Source: Tardiphaga sp.
GTDB lineage: Bacteria > Pseudomonadota > Alphaproteobacteria > Rhizobiales > Xanthobacteraceae
NCBI GenBank assembly: GCA_028290765.1
Contig: JAQGJF010000471.1
Span: 1-14,570 of the forward strand
Reading direction: 5' to 3'
Length of the DNA: 14,570 nt
The notes beneath the pieces are model-generated. The model was given only the letters and a program-made list of their open reading frames with translations, was not told the DNA's origin and searched no databases. Shown piece after piece: positions 6,759-14,570 of the stretch (within the stretch, counting starts at the first letter, position 1; the number at the start of each line of letters is the position of its first letter). Position numbers and translations under genes: made by a program.

Positions 6759-6799
6759 ATGACGGAGCATCTGGATTATCCGCAGCATTGGAGAACAAG

Positions 6800-7534
6800 A
6801 TGTGTGAAGGTTGTCATGGACGCGGCTATGGCTGGAAGGGATGGATCGAACTGCCGTTGCCGCAATCCAGTTCTGCGACGGGAGAATGGATCGATCTGTC
6901 CCACCCGGTCAGTCCCAAAATGCCTTGCGCGTCGATCTTTCCGAAGCCCAGCCTTCGCAAGATCAAGCAGCAGCCGCAGAATCCCTTCAATGTCACTGAA
7001 TTGAGCATGGTGGTTCACGCCGGAACCCACGTCGATTCGCCCCGGCATTATTTTCTCGACGGCCCCGCCTTCGATGAGATTCCGCTCGACCGTCTCCACG
7101 GGCCGGGCGTGGTCTGGCATCTTCCCTGCGCGCCGGACGAGGTCATTCATGTTGCAACGCTCGAACGCGCCCGGCCGCAGCTGTTGCCCGGCGATATTCT
7201 GGCGATCGACACCGGATGGAGCACCCGTTTCGGCACCGATCTCTATGACCGGCATCCGAGCCTTTCCGTTGAATCGGCCGAATGGCTGGTCGACCAAAAG
7301 ATAAAAATCCTGGCTTGCGATTTTGCGACGCCGGACCTCGTCTATCACCTGCGGCAGCCGGGCTTTGACTGGCCGGTTCACAACGTCCTGCTGAGCCGTG
7401 GCATCCTGGTCTGCGAGCACTTGACCGGTCACACGTCGCTCGCCGGCCATCGGGCCGAGTTCATTTTCGCGGCGTTGAATATCGAAGCGTCGGATGGCGC
7501 GCCGGCGCGCATTCTGGCGCGCAAGATTTCCTGA
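6800..7534 (+). CDS. Cyclase family protein (kynurenine formamidase-like metal hydrolase)
   Basis: A 244-residue member of the cyclase family (PF04199), which includes kynurenine formamidase KynB and isatin hydrolase. The metal-binding signature HAGTHVDSPRH is at about residues 73-83, preceded by EWIDLSHPVSPKMP (29-42), the usual first strand. Later landmarks are LPGDILAIDTGW, the ILACDFATPDLV segment and the conserved HNVLLSRGILVCEHL. I chose the ATG at 6800 because GGAG (6790-6793) lies 6 bases before it. The frame is open to 6551, but the upstream part shows no family similarity and overlaps the ALDH remnant. The unusual N-terminus MCEGCHGRGYGWKG has a CxxCH-like cluster of unknown meaning. 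The family is secure. The substrate is unknown, and no tryptophan-degradation genes lie nearby to support KynB. Confidence 0.9.
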   Translation: MCEGCHGRGYGWKGWIELPLPQSSSATGEWIDLSHPVSPKMPCASIFPKPSLRKIKQQPQNPFNVTELSMVVHAGTHVDSPRHYFLDGPAFDEIPLDRLHGPGVVWHLPCAPDEVIHVATLERARPQLLPGDILAIDTGWSTRFGTDLYDRHPSLSVESAEWLVDQKIKILACDFATPDLVYHLRQPGFDWPVHNVLLSRGILVCEHLTGHTSLAGHRAEFIFAALNIEASDGAPARILARKIS

Positions 7535-7588
7535 GACGCGTAGCTGCCTGACGCGCGGCGCCGAGCAGCGGGAGCTCTCGATGGCGCT

Positions 7589-8602
7589 TCACGCCACCGC
7601 GCCGATCGGCACGTTGTCCTTCCCCGCATTCGCCGCCGCCATCAGCTCATACGAATGCAGCCGCGCGCCGTGGTCGTAGACATCCGACACTACCATCAGC
7701 TCGTCCGCCCCGGTCTCGGCGACCAGTGCGGCAATCCCGGCGCGGACGGTGTCAGGCGATCCGACGATGGAGCGGGCCAGCATCTGCATCGCCTGCGCCT
7801 TCTCCATCGGCGACCAGTATGTCTCGATGTCGTCGATCGGCGGCTGGCTCAGGCCGCGCTTGCCGCGAAACATGTTGGTGAACGACATCTGCTGCGTCGT
7901 CGCCAGCCGTTTTGCTTCGCGGTCGCTATCGGCAGCGATGATGTTGACGCCGACCATGGCGTGGGGTTGTGCCAGCTGTTCCGAGGGCTGGAAGCGGGCG
8001 CGATAGATATCGAGCGCTGGCAGCAATTGATCGGGCGCGAAATGCGACGCAAAGGCGTAGGGCAGGCCGAGCGCCGCGGCGAGCTGGGCGCCGTAGGTGC
8101 TCGATCCGAGAATCCACAGCGGCACATCAGTGCCGGCGGCCGGTACGGCCTGGATGGTCTGGTTCGGTCCGGCTGGCGCGAAGAAGGCCTGCAACTCCTG
8201 CACGTCCTGCGGAAAATTGTCGGAATTTTGCAGGGACCGGCGCAGCGCACGGACGGTGATCTGGTCGGTGCCCGGCGCCCGGCCGAGGCCAAGGTCGATG
8301 CGGCCAGGATAGAGCCGCGCCAGGGTGCCGAACTGCTCGGCGATGATGATCGGGGCGTGGTTGGGCAGCATGATGCCGCCGGCGCCGACGCGGATGCGGC
8401 TGGTGCCGGCCGCGATATGGCTGATCACCACCGCGGTGGCGGCGCTGGCGATGCCCGGCATGTTGTGATGCTCGGCGACCCAGAACCGGCGAAAACCCCA
8501 TTTTTCGGCGTGCGCGGCGAGATCGCGCGCATTGTCGAGCGCCCCGCGGGCGTCAGTATCCTGGGTGACGCGGACCAGGTCGAGGATCGAAAGCGGTGTC
8601 AT
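7589..8602 (-). CDS. LLM class (luciferase-like) flavin-dependent oxidoreductase
   Basis: A 337-residue TIM-barrel flavoprotein of the bacterial luciferase-like family, closest in feel to the YhbW/MsnO8 subgroup. Diagnostic segments are LSILDLVRV at the start, [27 protein letters not shown] (about 42-68), [25 protein letters not shown] and [16 protein letters not shown], then the mid-protein [28 protein letters not shown] that lies around the FMN site. The ATG at 8602 has AGGAGT 7 bases upstream on the minus strand. The gene converges with the cyclase gene (54 bases apart) and is divergent from the Bug/TctC operon. A palindromic repeat begins only a few bases beyond its ribosome binding site. 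The substrate is unknown. Confidence 0.92.
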   Translation of the reverse strand: MTPLSILDLVRVTQDTDARGALDNARDLAAHAEKWGFRRFWVAEHHNMPGIASAATAVVISHIAAGTSRIRVGAGGIMLPNHAPIIIAEQFGTLARLYPGRIDLGLGRAPGTDQITVRALRRSLQNSDNFPQDVQELQAFFAPAGPNQTIQAVPAAGTDVPLWILGSSTYGAQLAAALGLPYAFASHFAPDQLLPALDIYRARFQPSEQLAQPHAMVGVNIIAADSDREAKRLATTQQMSFTNMFRGKRGLSQPPIDDIETYWSPMEKAQAMQMLARSIVGSPDTVRAGIAALVAETGADELMVVSDVYDHGARLHSYELMAAANAGKDNVPIGAVA

Positions 8603-8616
8603 GCGGAAACTCCTGG

Positions 8617-8665
8617 GAGCATGATCCCGAAAAGTGGGTACCGGTTTTCGGATAAGATCATGCTC
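8617..8665. repeat. Long intergenic palindromic element
   Basis: A 49-base inverted repeat. The outer arms GAGCATGATC and GATCATGCTC pair perfectly over 10 bases, and the inner arms CCGAAAA and TTTTCGG pair over 7, with GGTACC near the centre. From memory, sequences of this form recur between genes in Bradyrhizobium and relatives, so I call it a dispersed palindromic element. The genome-wide copy number cannot be seen here. It sits 3 bases beyond the ribosome binding site of the LLM oxidoreductase, so it may fold in that gene's 5' leader. Confidence 0.75.
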
Positions 8666-8723
8666 AAAACCGCCCTCTATCTGGGGACGACGCCGGCCGA
8701 TTGCCAGCCGCGCCGGGACGCGC

Positions 8724-8735
8724 GGGTTGCAACCC
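8724..8735. promoter_or_regulatory. Perfect 12-base palindrome GGGTTGCAACCC, possible operator
   Basis: The palindrome lies between the divergent LLM oxidoreductase and Bug/TctC genes, about 120 bases before the latter. Its symmetry and position suit a dimeric regulator, but no regulator gene is nearby and no promoter boxes could be placed with confidence. Chance occurrence is possible. Confidence 0.3.
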
Positions 8736-8856
8736 AGACCTGTTGGACGGAGCCATGGGGGAAAAACCCGGTCGGATGCGATTGTCGGCTTTTGTTCGGC
8801 GGTGAGGCCGGCTACTGCGTTGGGCGCGACGATCCAACAACAAAAATTGAACCGGG

Positions 8857-9825
8857 ATGATAGCCATGATGCGCAGTGTTCTTGCGATAGCCATGTTTCT
8901 GTTGGCCTTCGCCAACGCGCATGCGCAGCAGTGGCCGCAGCGGCCCATTACCCTGACCCATGGCTTTGGCGCTGGCGGCAATGCGGATTCGCTGTCGCGG
9001 TTGGTCGCGGGCGTGCTGGCGGAGTCGCTGGGCGTGGCCGTCATTGTCGATGCCAAGCCCGGCGCGGGCGGCAACATCGCGTCGGAATTGGTGTCGCGTG
9101 CCACGCCGGATGGCTACACCATCATATTGCTGACCGGCGGACACGCGGTTTCCGCCGCGCTCTACAAGAAGCTGCGGTTCAATCCGGTGGGCAGCTTCTC
9201 GTTTGTTTCCCTGGTCGGTACCTTTCCCTTCGTGGTCGCCACGCGCGCGAACAGTCCGATCAAGAGCATGGCCGACCTGATCGCGTCAGCCCGCGGGCAG
9301 CCGGGAAAGCTGTCCTTCAGCTCGGTCGGCTTCGGATCGACGCAGCACTTGACCGGCGAACTTCTGGCGTTGTCGGCCGGCGCCAAGCTCACCCATGTTC
9401 CGTATCGAGGCGGCATGCAGCCGCTGGTCGACGTTCTCTCGGGCGAGATCGACTTGATCGTCGATACCATCACGGTCACCGGCCCGGCCATCAAGGCCGG
9501 CACGCTCCGGGGTCTCGGTGTATCGAGTTCGGCGCCCTGGCCGGCGCTTGCCGATGTGCCGCCGGTCGCGGAGGCCTTGCCGGGCTTCGACGTCAAATCA
9601 TGGATCGGAATTGCCGCGCCCGCCGGAACGTCCCCCGAGATCGTGGCACGATTGAACGCTAATCTTCAGAAGGCGATCGGCGACCCGGCATTTCAGGCCA
9701 AGCTTGACGTCCTCGGCGTCCGCGCCGGATCCTCGACACCGGAGCAGATGAAGATTTTCGTTTCGTCCGAGATCAAGCGCTGGAATGAGGTGATCGACAA
9801 AGCCGGGCTGGAACGCATCGAATAG
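8857..9825 (+). CDS. Bug/TctC family tripartite tricarboxylate transporter substrate-binding protein
   Basis: A 322-residue secreted periplasmic solute-binding protein of the Bug (TctC) family. It has a signal peptide (hydrophobic core [12 protein letters not shown], cleavage likely after AHA at about residue 23). Then come the family features: [52 protein letters not shown] (about 62-89), [32 protein letters not shown] and [22 protein letters not shown] 8857, 8866 and 8869 are all possible starts; GGGA at 8854-8857 better suits 8866, which only shortens the signal peptide. No TctA/TctB membrane genes are in the window, so this is an orphan binding protein, as is common in this family. It heads a likely three-gene operon with the CMD-like and rhodanese genes. 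The ligand is probably a carboxylate, but this is not determined. Confidence 0.93.
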   Translation: MIAMMRSVLAIAMFLLAFANAHAQQWPQRPITLTHGFGAGGNADSLSRLVAGVLAESLGVAVIVDAKPGAGGNIASELVSRATPDGYTIILLTGGHAVSAALYKKLRFNPVGSFSFVSLVGTFPFVVATRANSPIKSMADLIASARGQPGKLSFSSVGFGSTQHLTGELLALSAGAKLTHVPYRGGMQPLVDVLSGEIDLIVDTITVTGPAIKAGTLRGLGVSSSAPWPALADVPPVAEALPGFDVKSWIGIAAPAGTSPEIVARLNANLQKAIGDPAFQAKLDVLGVRAGSSTPEQMKIFVSSEIKRWNEVIDKAGLERIE

Positions 9826-9920
9826 CGTTTCCCAGGGGAAGGCCATCATTGCCGCTGCTTCCAATCCATTCTACATGCTGTTTCAAGTCGTTCGCATCGA
9901 TCCTACAGGAATCATCATCC

Positions 9921-10463
9921 ATGAGCCGCGTCCCCTATCCGACACGCGAACAATACCCCGAAGCCCATTTGCCCGCCTATGACCGTATGCTTTCCGAGCG
10001 TGGCAATCCGGCGCCGAACATCTTTCTGGCGCTGGCAAACATCCCGAACCTGCTGGATCCGCTATTGGAGTTCACCCGGGAGATGCGCCAGGGTTCGGCC
10101 GTCGAGGCGCGGTTGCGGGAATTGAGCATCGTGACGGTCGGTCTCGTGACCAAATGCGACTACGAGTTCGAACATCACTGGAATTCGGCGCTCAAGGCCG
10201 GCCTGCGTCGCGGACAGCTCGAGCAACTGGCCGATTTCGAGACCTCGGCCGAATTCGACGACCGCGAGCGGGCCATCATCCGCTACGCGCGCGAGGCAAC
10301 GCTGGCGATCGAAGTATCCGACCAGGTCTGGGCCGATCTTCGCAAGCATCTGAACCAGCGGGAGGCGATGGACATCATGATGGCGGTGGCTTGGTACAAC
10401 GCCGTGGTCCGCATGCTGATTCCGATGCAGATCGAGAAGGAAGACTGGTTCAAGAAGTTGTAG
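9921..10463 (+). CDS. Carboxymuconolactone decarboxylase-like (CMD/AhpD fold) protein
   Basis: A 180-residue all-helical protein of the CMD family. The core matches are PNIFLALANIPNLLDPLLEF (about 32-51), LRELSIVTVGLVTKCDYEFEHHWNSALKAGL (65-95) and DDRERAIIRYAREA (113-126). The CxxC redox pair of AhpD-type members is absent (KCDYEFEHH has one cysteine), which favours a non-peroxidase role such as lactone/ring-cleavage chemistry. I chose the ATG at 9921 with AGGA about 10 bases upstream; the frame is open back to 9849, but that part has no family similarity. It lies 95 bases after the Bug/TctC gene and 23 bases before the rhodanese gene. The context suggests breakdown of an imported organic acid, which is an inference. 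Confidence 0.88.
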   Translation: MSRVPYPTREQYPEAHLPAYDRMLSERGNPAPNIFLALANIPNLLDPLLEFTREMRQGSAVEARLRELSIVTVGLVTKCDYEFEHHWNSALKAGLRRGQLEQLADFETSAEFDDRERAIIRYAREATLAIEVSDQVWADLRKHLNQREAMDIMMAVAWYNAVVRMLIPMQIEKEDWFKKL

Positions 10464-10486
10464 ATTGCAATGTCCGAGGCTCATCG

Positions 10487-11719
10487 ATGACAGTATCTAC
10501 CGTCACGCCCGCGCAAGTCCGCGCCTCGCTGCTGCTTCGCGACGAGATCGCCTTGCTCGATCTGCGGCACGAGGCCGCCTTTGCCACCGGCCATCCGCTG
10601 TTTGCCGCCAACATGGCGGCGGACCGGATCGCGCTCGAAGCGGGCACGCGGCTGCCGCGCAAGGATGTGCCGATCGTCATCTACGACGCTGGCGAAGGCC
10701 TTGTCTCACAGGCTGCGGAGTGGCTTGGGGCGTTAGGCTACAACAACGTTCGCCATCTCGACGGTGGGCTGCACGCCTGGCAGGCGGCAGGCTATGAACT
10801 GTTCCAGGACGTGAACAGTTACGCAAAAGCCTTCGGCGAGCTGGTCGAGTCGCGTCGGCACACGCCGTCGCTGAGCGCCGGCGAAGTCGCTCGCCTGATC
10901 GAAGCCAAGGCCAACATCGCGATCCTCGATGTCCGGCGCTTCGACGAATATGCCACCATGAACATTCCCGGCTCCGTCAGCGTGCCCGGCGGCGAGCTGG
11001 TGCTCCGCGCCGGCCGCGCCGCGCCCGATCCCGAAACCGCCATCATCGTCAATTGCGCCGGGCGCACCCGCTCGATCATCGGCACCCAGTCGCTGATCAA
11101 TGCCGGCATTCCCAACAAGGTGATGGCGCTGCGCAACGGCACCATCGGATGGACGCTGGCGCAGCAGGCGCTCGAACATGGCGCCGATCGGCGCGGCGGC
11201 ATCGGCGCCTCCGAGGACGCCAAGGCCAACGCCCGCGACGTCGCCTATCGCGCCGGCGTTCGCCACGTCGGCATTGCGGAAATGGCGGCGCTCGAGGCGC
11301 AGACCCATCGTACCCTCTACCGCTTCGACGTTCGCGACGGCGAAGAATATGCGGCGGGCCACATCCCCGGCTTCCGCCATTACCCCGGCGGGCAACTGGT
11401 CCAGGAGATCGATATGGCGGCGCCGGTGCGGGGCGCGCGCATCCTGCTGACCGACAACAGGGGTATTCGCGCCGACATGACGGCGTCCTGGCTCGCGCAG
11501 ATGGGCTGGGAGGCCTATGTGCTTGATGGCGGCTATGATCGCGCCCTGGACGCCACGCCGCCGGAGGTTTTACCGAAGCCCGATCCGGCGCATCGCTACC
11601 GGCGCCCCTATGAGGGCACCGATGTCGACGCCAAGGCGATGCAGGCCTATCTCGACTGGGAGTTCGGTCTCGTCGAACAGCTCCGCCGCGACGCCACCCA
11701 TGGCTTCTTCGTCATTTGA
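10487..11719 (+). CDS. Rhodanese-domain protein with three tandem domains
   Basis: A 410-residue protein made of three rhodanese-like domains in tandem, roughly residues 1-110, 125-235 and 255-355, with a C-terminal extension. Each has a visible start (IALLDLRHEAAFATGH; IAILDVRRFDEYATMNIPGS; LYRFDVRDGEEYAAGHIPG). Only the middle domain has the sulphur-accepting cysteine, C190 in VNCAGRTRSIIG. The equivalent loops are YDAGEGLVSQAA in domain 1 and TDNRGIRADMTAS in domain 3, with aspartate instead of cysteine, so these are probably structural or regulatory. The start at 10487 has GAGG 8 bases upstream and follows the CMD-like gene closely. It is presumably a cytoplasmic thiosulfate- or persulfide-sulfurtransferase; its link to the uptake operon is unclear. 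It converges with the DUF1186 gene across 30 bases. Confidence 0.9.
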   Translation: MTVSTVTPAQVRASLLLRDEIALLDLRHEAAFATGHPLFAANMAADRIALEAGTRLPRKDVPIVIYDAGEGLVSQAAEWLGALGYNNVRHLDGGLHAWQAAGYELFQDVNSYAKAFGELVESRRHTPSLSAGEVARLIEAKANIAILDVRRFDEYATMNIPGSVSVPGGELVLRAGRAAPDPETAIIVNCAGRTRSIIGTQSLINAGIPNKVMALRNGTIGWTLAQQALEHGADRRGGIGASEDAKANARDVAYRAGVRHVGIAEMAALEAQTHRTLYRFDVRDGEEYAAGHIPGFRHYPGGQLVQEIDMAAPVRGARILLTDNRGIRADMTASWLAQMGWEAYVLDGGYDRALDATPPEVLPKPDPAHRYRRPYEGTDVDAKAMQAYLDWEFGLVEQLRRDATHGFFVI

Positions 11720-11749
11720 CGGCGAATCGACGACGGCGCTCCGCGGTGG

Positions 11750-13111
11750 TCAGGCCGACCGACGCCAACTTTTTGCGGTCAGACGTTCCAACTCGGCAAA
11801 ATAGGCCTTGTTCGGATCCTGGTCGGATGGCGGCTTACCCGACTTCACCTCGCGTGTGAGTTCGTATATGTGCCCGGCAAGTACCGAGCCGATCGCGTGA
11901 ATGGCGTCGTGGCGATCGAGGCCCTCCGACATCAACTGCGGTGCCTTGCGCGACACCGGCAACTCGTCATCGGCAATCTGGTTCTCGACGATGACGTGAA
12001 TGGTGGCGTGGAGCTCCTCGCCCGGCGCGCGAAGGCCGGCGCGGCGATGATACGCCAGCACCAGGTCGATGCGTTCCTGTTCGTCCAGCATGAGCCATTG
12101 CACGGGGTCTGGTGCGACGAGCGGATCGTATGAGTCGATCGCTCCATCACTGTCTTCAATGTCGAAGTCGAAGCTCTCTTCAATGTCGAGTCCGGCTTCT
12201 GCGGGAAAGTCGAGCTGCTCGTCGATCGATTGCATGGCCGACGGCGATTTGCCAAGGCAGCATTTCTTGAATTTCTTCCCACTGCCGCACGGACAGGGAT
12301 CGTTTCGCCCGACCGACCTGAGCGGGTTGACCGCTGGGATCGACGAGGGCGGCTGCCAGGCACGGGCTGCTGGGCGCGCTTTCTCGCGTTTTGGTGCGAA
12401 AGCATACCAACGCGACAGCGTGTCGATGGTATCGCCAAACAGTTCATATTCGTCCTTCGCCCCGGCATACGGCTTGCCCTCGAGGGTGCGCTGCAGGTCT
12501 TGTTCGAAATCTTCGAGATTCATGACATATGGAGCGATCAACCCGCGCTCGAAAGCCTGCTTGACCAGCGGCTTGAGCTCGCTCAATCCCAACATGGCGA
12601 TGGCGCCCTGCCAGCCGGCCCAGACGTGGCAATCGGACTGTGGCTGCAGGTCGGCAAAGCAGGTTTGCAAGAACCGCGCGGCCTCCTCGCGCGGCAGTTC
12701 GCCGCGCAAGGTCACCATGGCGAGCGCGTCGAGCATGCGCGCCCGGATAAACTCATCCGCTTCTGGTTCTTGAATCACCTCATACAGCGGCCTCGGATCG
12801 CCATCGAAGAGGCAGGCCATCACCTGATGGGCGGTCTCGGTTTTCAGGCCACTGATGATCGGTGCGATTTCACCGGCCGGCCGGCGCAGGAAAGCGGCGA
12901 GCGGCCGGTAGGCCGATTTTTCGCGCCATTGGCCGAGCAGATGGAACGCGAAGAACAGCGCATTCTGCAAGGACGGGTCGGCCGTCTCGGCGCGCTCAAA
13001 GGCCTGCAGGAACAAGGGCACCATCGCCGCGCGATTGGCATCCGCGGCACGGATGGCATCCACCGGCAGGCCTTCGTCGAGACCCAGTTGATCGAGAATC
13101 GGCGTCATCTG
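11750..13111 (-). CDS. DUF1186 protein with SEC-C zinc motif and DUF1841-like C-terminus
   Basis: A 453-residue cytoplasmic protein of unknown function. The N-terminal ~240 residues look like the helical-repeat DUF1186 domain (LPVDAIRAADANRAAMVPLFLQAFE, LLGQWREKSAYRPLAAFLR, DDPRPL-type repeats). A SEC-C zinc motif, VGRNDPCPCGSGKKFKKCC, sits near residues 266-284; it resembles the tail of SecA and occurs in many otherwise unrelated proteins. An acidic linker (DIEESFDFDIEDSDG) follows, then a C-terminal part with YHRRAGLRAPGEELHATIHVIVENQIA and GLDRHDAIHAIGSVLAGHI, which I recognise as DUF1841-like. I chose the ATG at 13111, where DUF1186 similarity starts. An ATG at 13171 with GGGAGGA 11 bases upstream is possible, but the extra 20 codons have low G/C at third positions, unlike the rest. 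Confidence 0.82.
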   Translation of the reverse strand, partial: QMTPILDQLGLDEGLPVDAIRAADANRAAMVPLFLQAFERAETADPSLQNALFFAFHLLGQWREKSAYRPLAAFLRRPAGEIAPIISGLKTETAHQVMACLFDGDPRPLYEVIQEPEADEFIRARMLDALAMVTLRGELPREEAARFLQTCFADLQPQSDCHVWAGWQGAIAMLGLSELKPLVKQAFERGLIAPYVMNLEDFEQDLQRTLEGKPYAGAKDEYELFGDTIDTLSRWYAFAPKREKARPAARAWQPPSSIPAVNPLRSVGRNDPCPCGSGKKFKKCCLGKSPSAMQSIDEQLDFPAEAGLDIEESFDFDIEDSDGAIDSYDPLVAPDPVQWLMLDEQERIDLVLAYHRRAGLRAPGEELHATIHVIVENQIADDELPVSRKAPQLMSEGLDRHDAIHAIGSVLAGHIYELTREVKSGKPPSDQDPNKAYFAELERLTAKSWRRSA

Positions 13112-13375
13112 GCCGCCTTTCGATTCGGCGGCATCACGATGATGGAAATCGGCGGAAGTTGTTTCCTTCATTGATCCGGATTCCTCCCGAGTTTGCGGGC
13201 GTGTTCGCGCGGCCGGCTTCATAGCACATTTGCAACCCGTGCGCAGGGGCTGGCGGCGAGGAACTCGGCGATCAGCGCTCCGCGTTACAGATGTAGCCTG
13301 ACGGTAATCGCCCCGTAGCCCGGCTTTGGCTTGCTCTGTGTTTCGGGCTTCGGCTCTCCGCAGAGGAAACATGTC
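13112..13375. other. Divergent intergenic region between the DUF1186 gene and the P450 gene
   Basis: These 264 bases must hold the promoters of both flanking genes, apart from a possible short N-terminal extension of the DUF1186 gene (to 13171). On the minus strand TGCTATGAA (near 13221-13229) resembles an extended -10 box, without a matching -35 that I could find. No gene was recognised. Confidence 0.35.
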
Positions 13376-14570
13376 ATGTTGAAGCAGGTTGTGAAACGGC
13401 GGTTAACGGATCTTCCAGCGCCTCGCGCGCTGCCCTTGATCGGCAATCTGCCCCAGCTCGATTCGAAACGCCTGCACGCCCAGCTGGAAGCATGGGAGCG
13501 GACGCTGGGGCCGACCTATACGTTCAGGCTCGGCCAGAAGCGTATCCTAGTGACATCCGACGTCGACCTCTCGCTCGCCGTTCTGAAGAATCGTCCCGGC
13601 GGCTTTCGACGCCTGTCGACGATCGAGCCGGTTACCCGGGAAATGGGGGCGAGCGGGGTTTTTTCGGTCGAGGGCGCGGCCTGGCGTCCGCAGCGCGACC
13701 TCGTGATGCGGGCCTTGACGCCACATCAGCTCGAAAGCTTCTTCCCGACGTTGCGCCTGGTGTCCGACAGGTTGCGCCGGCGCTGGCAGCGAACCGTCGA
13801 GGAAGGGACCGATTCCAATATCATGCAGGACCTCACCCGATTCACCGTCGATGCGACGACGACGCTGGTATTTGGCACCGACGTGAACACGCTGGAGGCC
13901 GGCGAAGATGCCATCCAGAACCATCTAGGCGTCATTTTTCCGATGCTGGCCTACCGGATCAACGCGCTGTTTCCCTATTGGCGCTATTTCAAGCTGCCGC
14001 AGGATTACCGGCTCGAACGATCGTTGCAGGCGGTGCGTGCTTTCGCCGAGCGGATGATCGAGAATGCCCGCGACAAGATGCGCCGCGCGCCGGACAGTAA
14101 GCCCGAGAATTTGCTCGAAGCCATGCTGGCGCTGCGGGACGAGCCGCAATCCGGATTCAGCGACGACGATGTCTATGCCAATGTCCTTACCTTGTTGCTC
14201 GCCGGCGAGGACACGACGGCCCATAGCCTGGCCTGGACGATGTATCTTCTGGCCGGCAAACCGGAACTGCAATCGGAATTGCACCGTGCCGCTGTGGAAG
14301 TGTTCGGCGGGGCACGCTTGCCGGCGAGTTTCGAGGATACCGCCAGGCTCGGCCTGTTCGAAGGCGTGGCGTTCGAGACGATGCGGATGCGAACGGTGGC
14401 GCCCATGCTGCTGATGGAAGCCAACGAAAACATCGAACTGGCCGACATCGACATCCCGAAAGGTACCCCGGTTTTTCTGCTGACCCGGCCGGCGACCCTC
14501 GACGAGAACAATTTCCGCGATGCGATGGCGTTCGATCCGGAGCGGTGGGTCGGGCGGCGCGAGACGCGCG
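13376..14570 (+). CDS. Cytochrome P450 (3' end beyond the window)
   Basis: A haem-thiolate monooxygenase, cut by the window end after 398 codons. Seen in order are the proline-rich start LPAPRALPLIGNLPQLD (about 13-29), the C-helix W/R motif AAWRPQRDLVMRAL, the I-helix oxygen-binding motif LLLAGEDTTAHSLAW (about 274-288), the K-helix ExxR as ETMRM, and FDPERW of the PERF region. The haem-binding FxxGxRxCxG lies beyond the window. The I-helix AGxDT/ET pattern and the soluble N-terminus are typical of bacterial fatty-acid or terpene-type P450s; the substrate is not determined. The ATG at 13376 has AGAGGA about 8 bases upstream; an ATG at 13371 is followed by a quick stop in its own frame. No ferredoxin or reductase gene is visible on this side. 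Confidence 0.93.
   Translation, partial: MLKQVVKRRLTDLPAPRALPLIGNLPQLDSKRLHAQLEAWERTLGPTYTFRLGQKRILVTSDVDLSLAVLKNRPGGFRRLSTIEPVTREMGASGVFSVEGAAWRPQRDLVMRALTPHQLESFFPTLRLVSDRLRRRWQRTVEEGTDSNIMQDLTRFTVDATTTLVFGTDVNTLEAGEDAIQNHLGVIFPMLAYRINALFPYWRYFKLPQDYRLERSLQAVRAFAERMIENARDKMRRAPDSKPENLLEAMLALRDEPQSGFSDDDVYANVLTLLLAGEDTTAHSLAWTMYLLAGKPELQSELHRAAVEVFGGARLPASFEDTARLGLFEGVAFETMRMRTVAPMLLMEANENIELADIDIPKGTPVFLLTRPATLDENNFRDAMAFDPERWVGRRETR

Noticed and set aside
7582..7596. TGGCG-CTTCA-CGCCA hairpin at the convergent ends of the cyclase and LLM genes
   Set aside because: Short stem, no T-run, and it lies partly inside the LLM coding end; likely chance.
7655..8860. Plus-strand open frame of 401 codons opposite the LLM oxidoreductase
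   Set aside because: The minus-strand gene has unmistakable family motifs and a good ribosome binding site; the plus frame has neither.
1..14570. Search for CRISPR arrays, tRNA genes, insertion sequences, phage or defence systems
   Set aside because: No regularly spaced repeats, tRNA-like folds, transposase or integrase motifs, or defence-type domains were recognised anywhere in the window.

Overview
The window looks like chromosomal DNA from a GC-rich alphaproteobacterium, most likely the Bradyrhizobium/Rhodopseudomonas group. This rests on strong G/C preference at third codon positions, on gene families common in that group (DUF2293-type protein, Bug/TctC binding protein, DUF1186/SEC-C protein, ECF sigma factor with a SnoaL tail), and on a long intergenic palindrome at 8617-8665 of a type I recall as dispersed in these genomes. 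No tRNA, rRNA, CRISPR array, transposase or integrase was seen. All product names come from reading the translations, not from a database search.

Layout. (1) 91-2105, plus strand: the ATPase of a polar amino-acid type ABC importer, followed 8 bases later by a class V PLP enzyme that resembles EgtE (ergothioneine C-S lyase). The partner permease and binding protein would lie before the window. (2) 2149-2577, minus strand: a UPF0158 protein, then about 350 bases without a convincing gene. (3) 2929-4485: a worn-down stretch. It holds a DUF2293-type protein that seems to lack its C-terminal domain, a START/AHSA1-like gene reduced to its two ends with a frameshift, and a GFA (CENP-V/glutathione-dependent formaldehyde-activating) gene broken by a one-base deletion. 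(4) 4584-6298: an intact pair, an SDR oxidoreductase overlapping by 4 bases with an ECF-type sigma factor that carries a C-terminal SnoaL-like domain. A 54-base element with 46 matches precedes both the AHSA1 remnant and the SDR gene. It has the layout of a shared promoter plus ribosome binding site.

(5) 6299-7534: a non-coding stretch with small inverted repeats, the first ~29 codons of an aldehyde dehydrogenase gene with a good ribosome binding site, and then a complete cyclase-family (kynurenine formamidase-like) hydrolase. (6) 7589-8602, minus strand: a luciferase-like flavin oxidoreductase with the palindromic repeat right behind its ribosome binding site. (7) 8857-11719, plus strand: a probable operon of a secreted Bug/TctC solute-binding protein, a carboxymuconolactone decarboxylase-like protein and a triple rhodanese-domain protein. 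(8) 11750-13111, minus strand: a DUF1186 + SEC-C + DUF1841-like protein, divergent from (9) a cytochrome P450 starting at 13376 and cut by the window end before its haem-binding cysteine.

The most interesting part is the sigma-factor locus. The sigma gene has no visible anti-sigma partner and carries its own probable sensory tail. The repeated element suggests it drives both its own SDR-sigma operon and the neighbouring AHSA1-GFA operon. The second target has decayed while the regulator and SDR remain intact.
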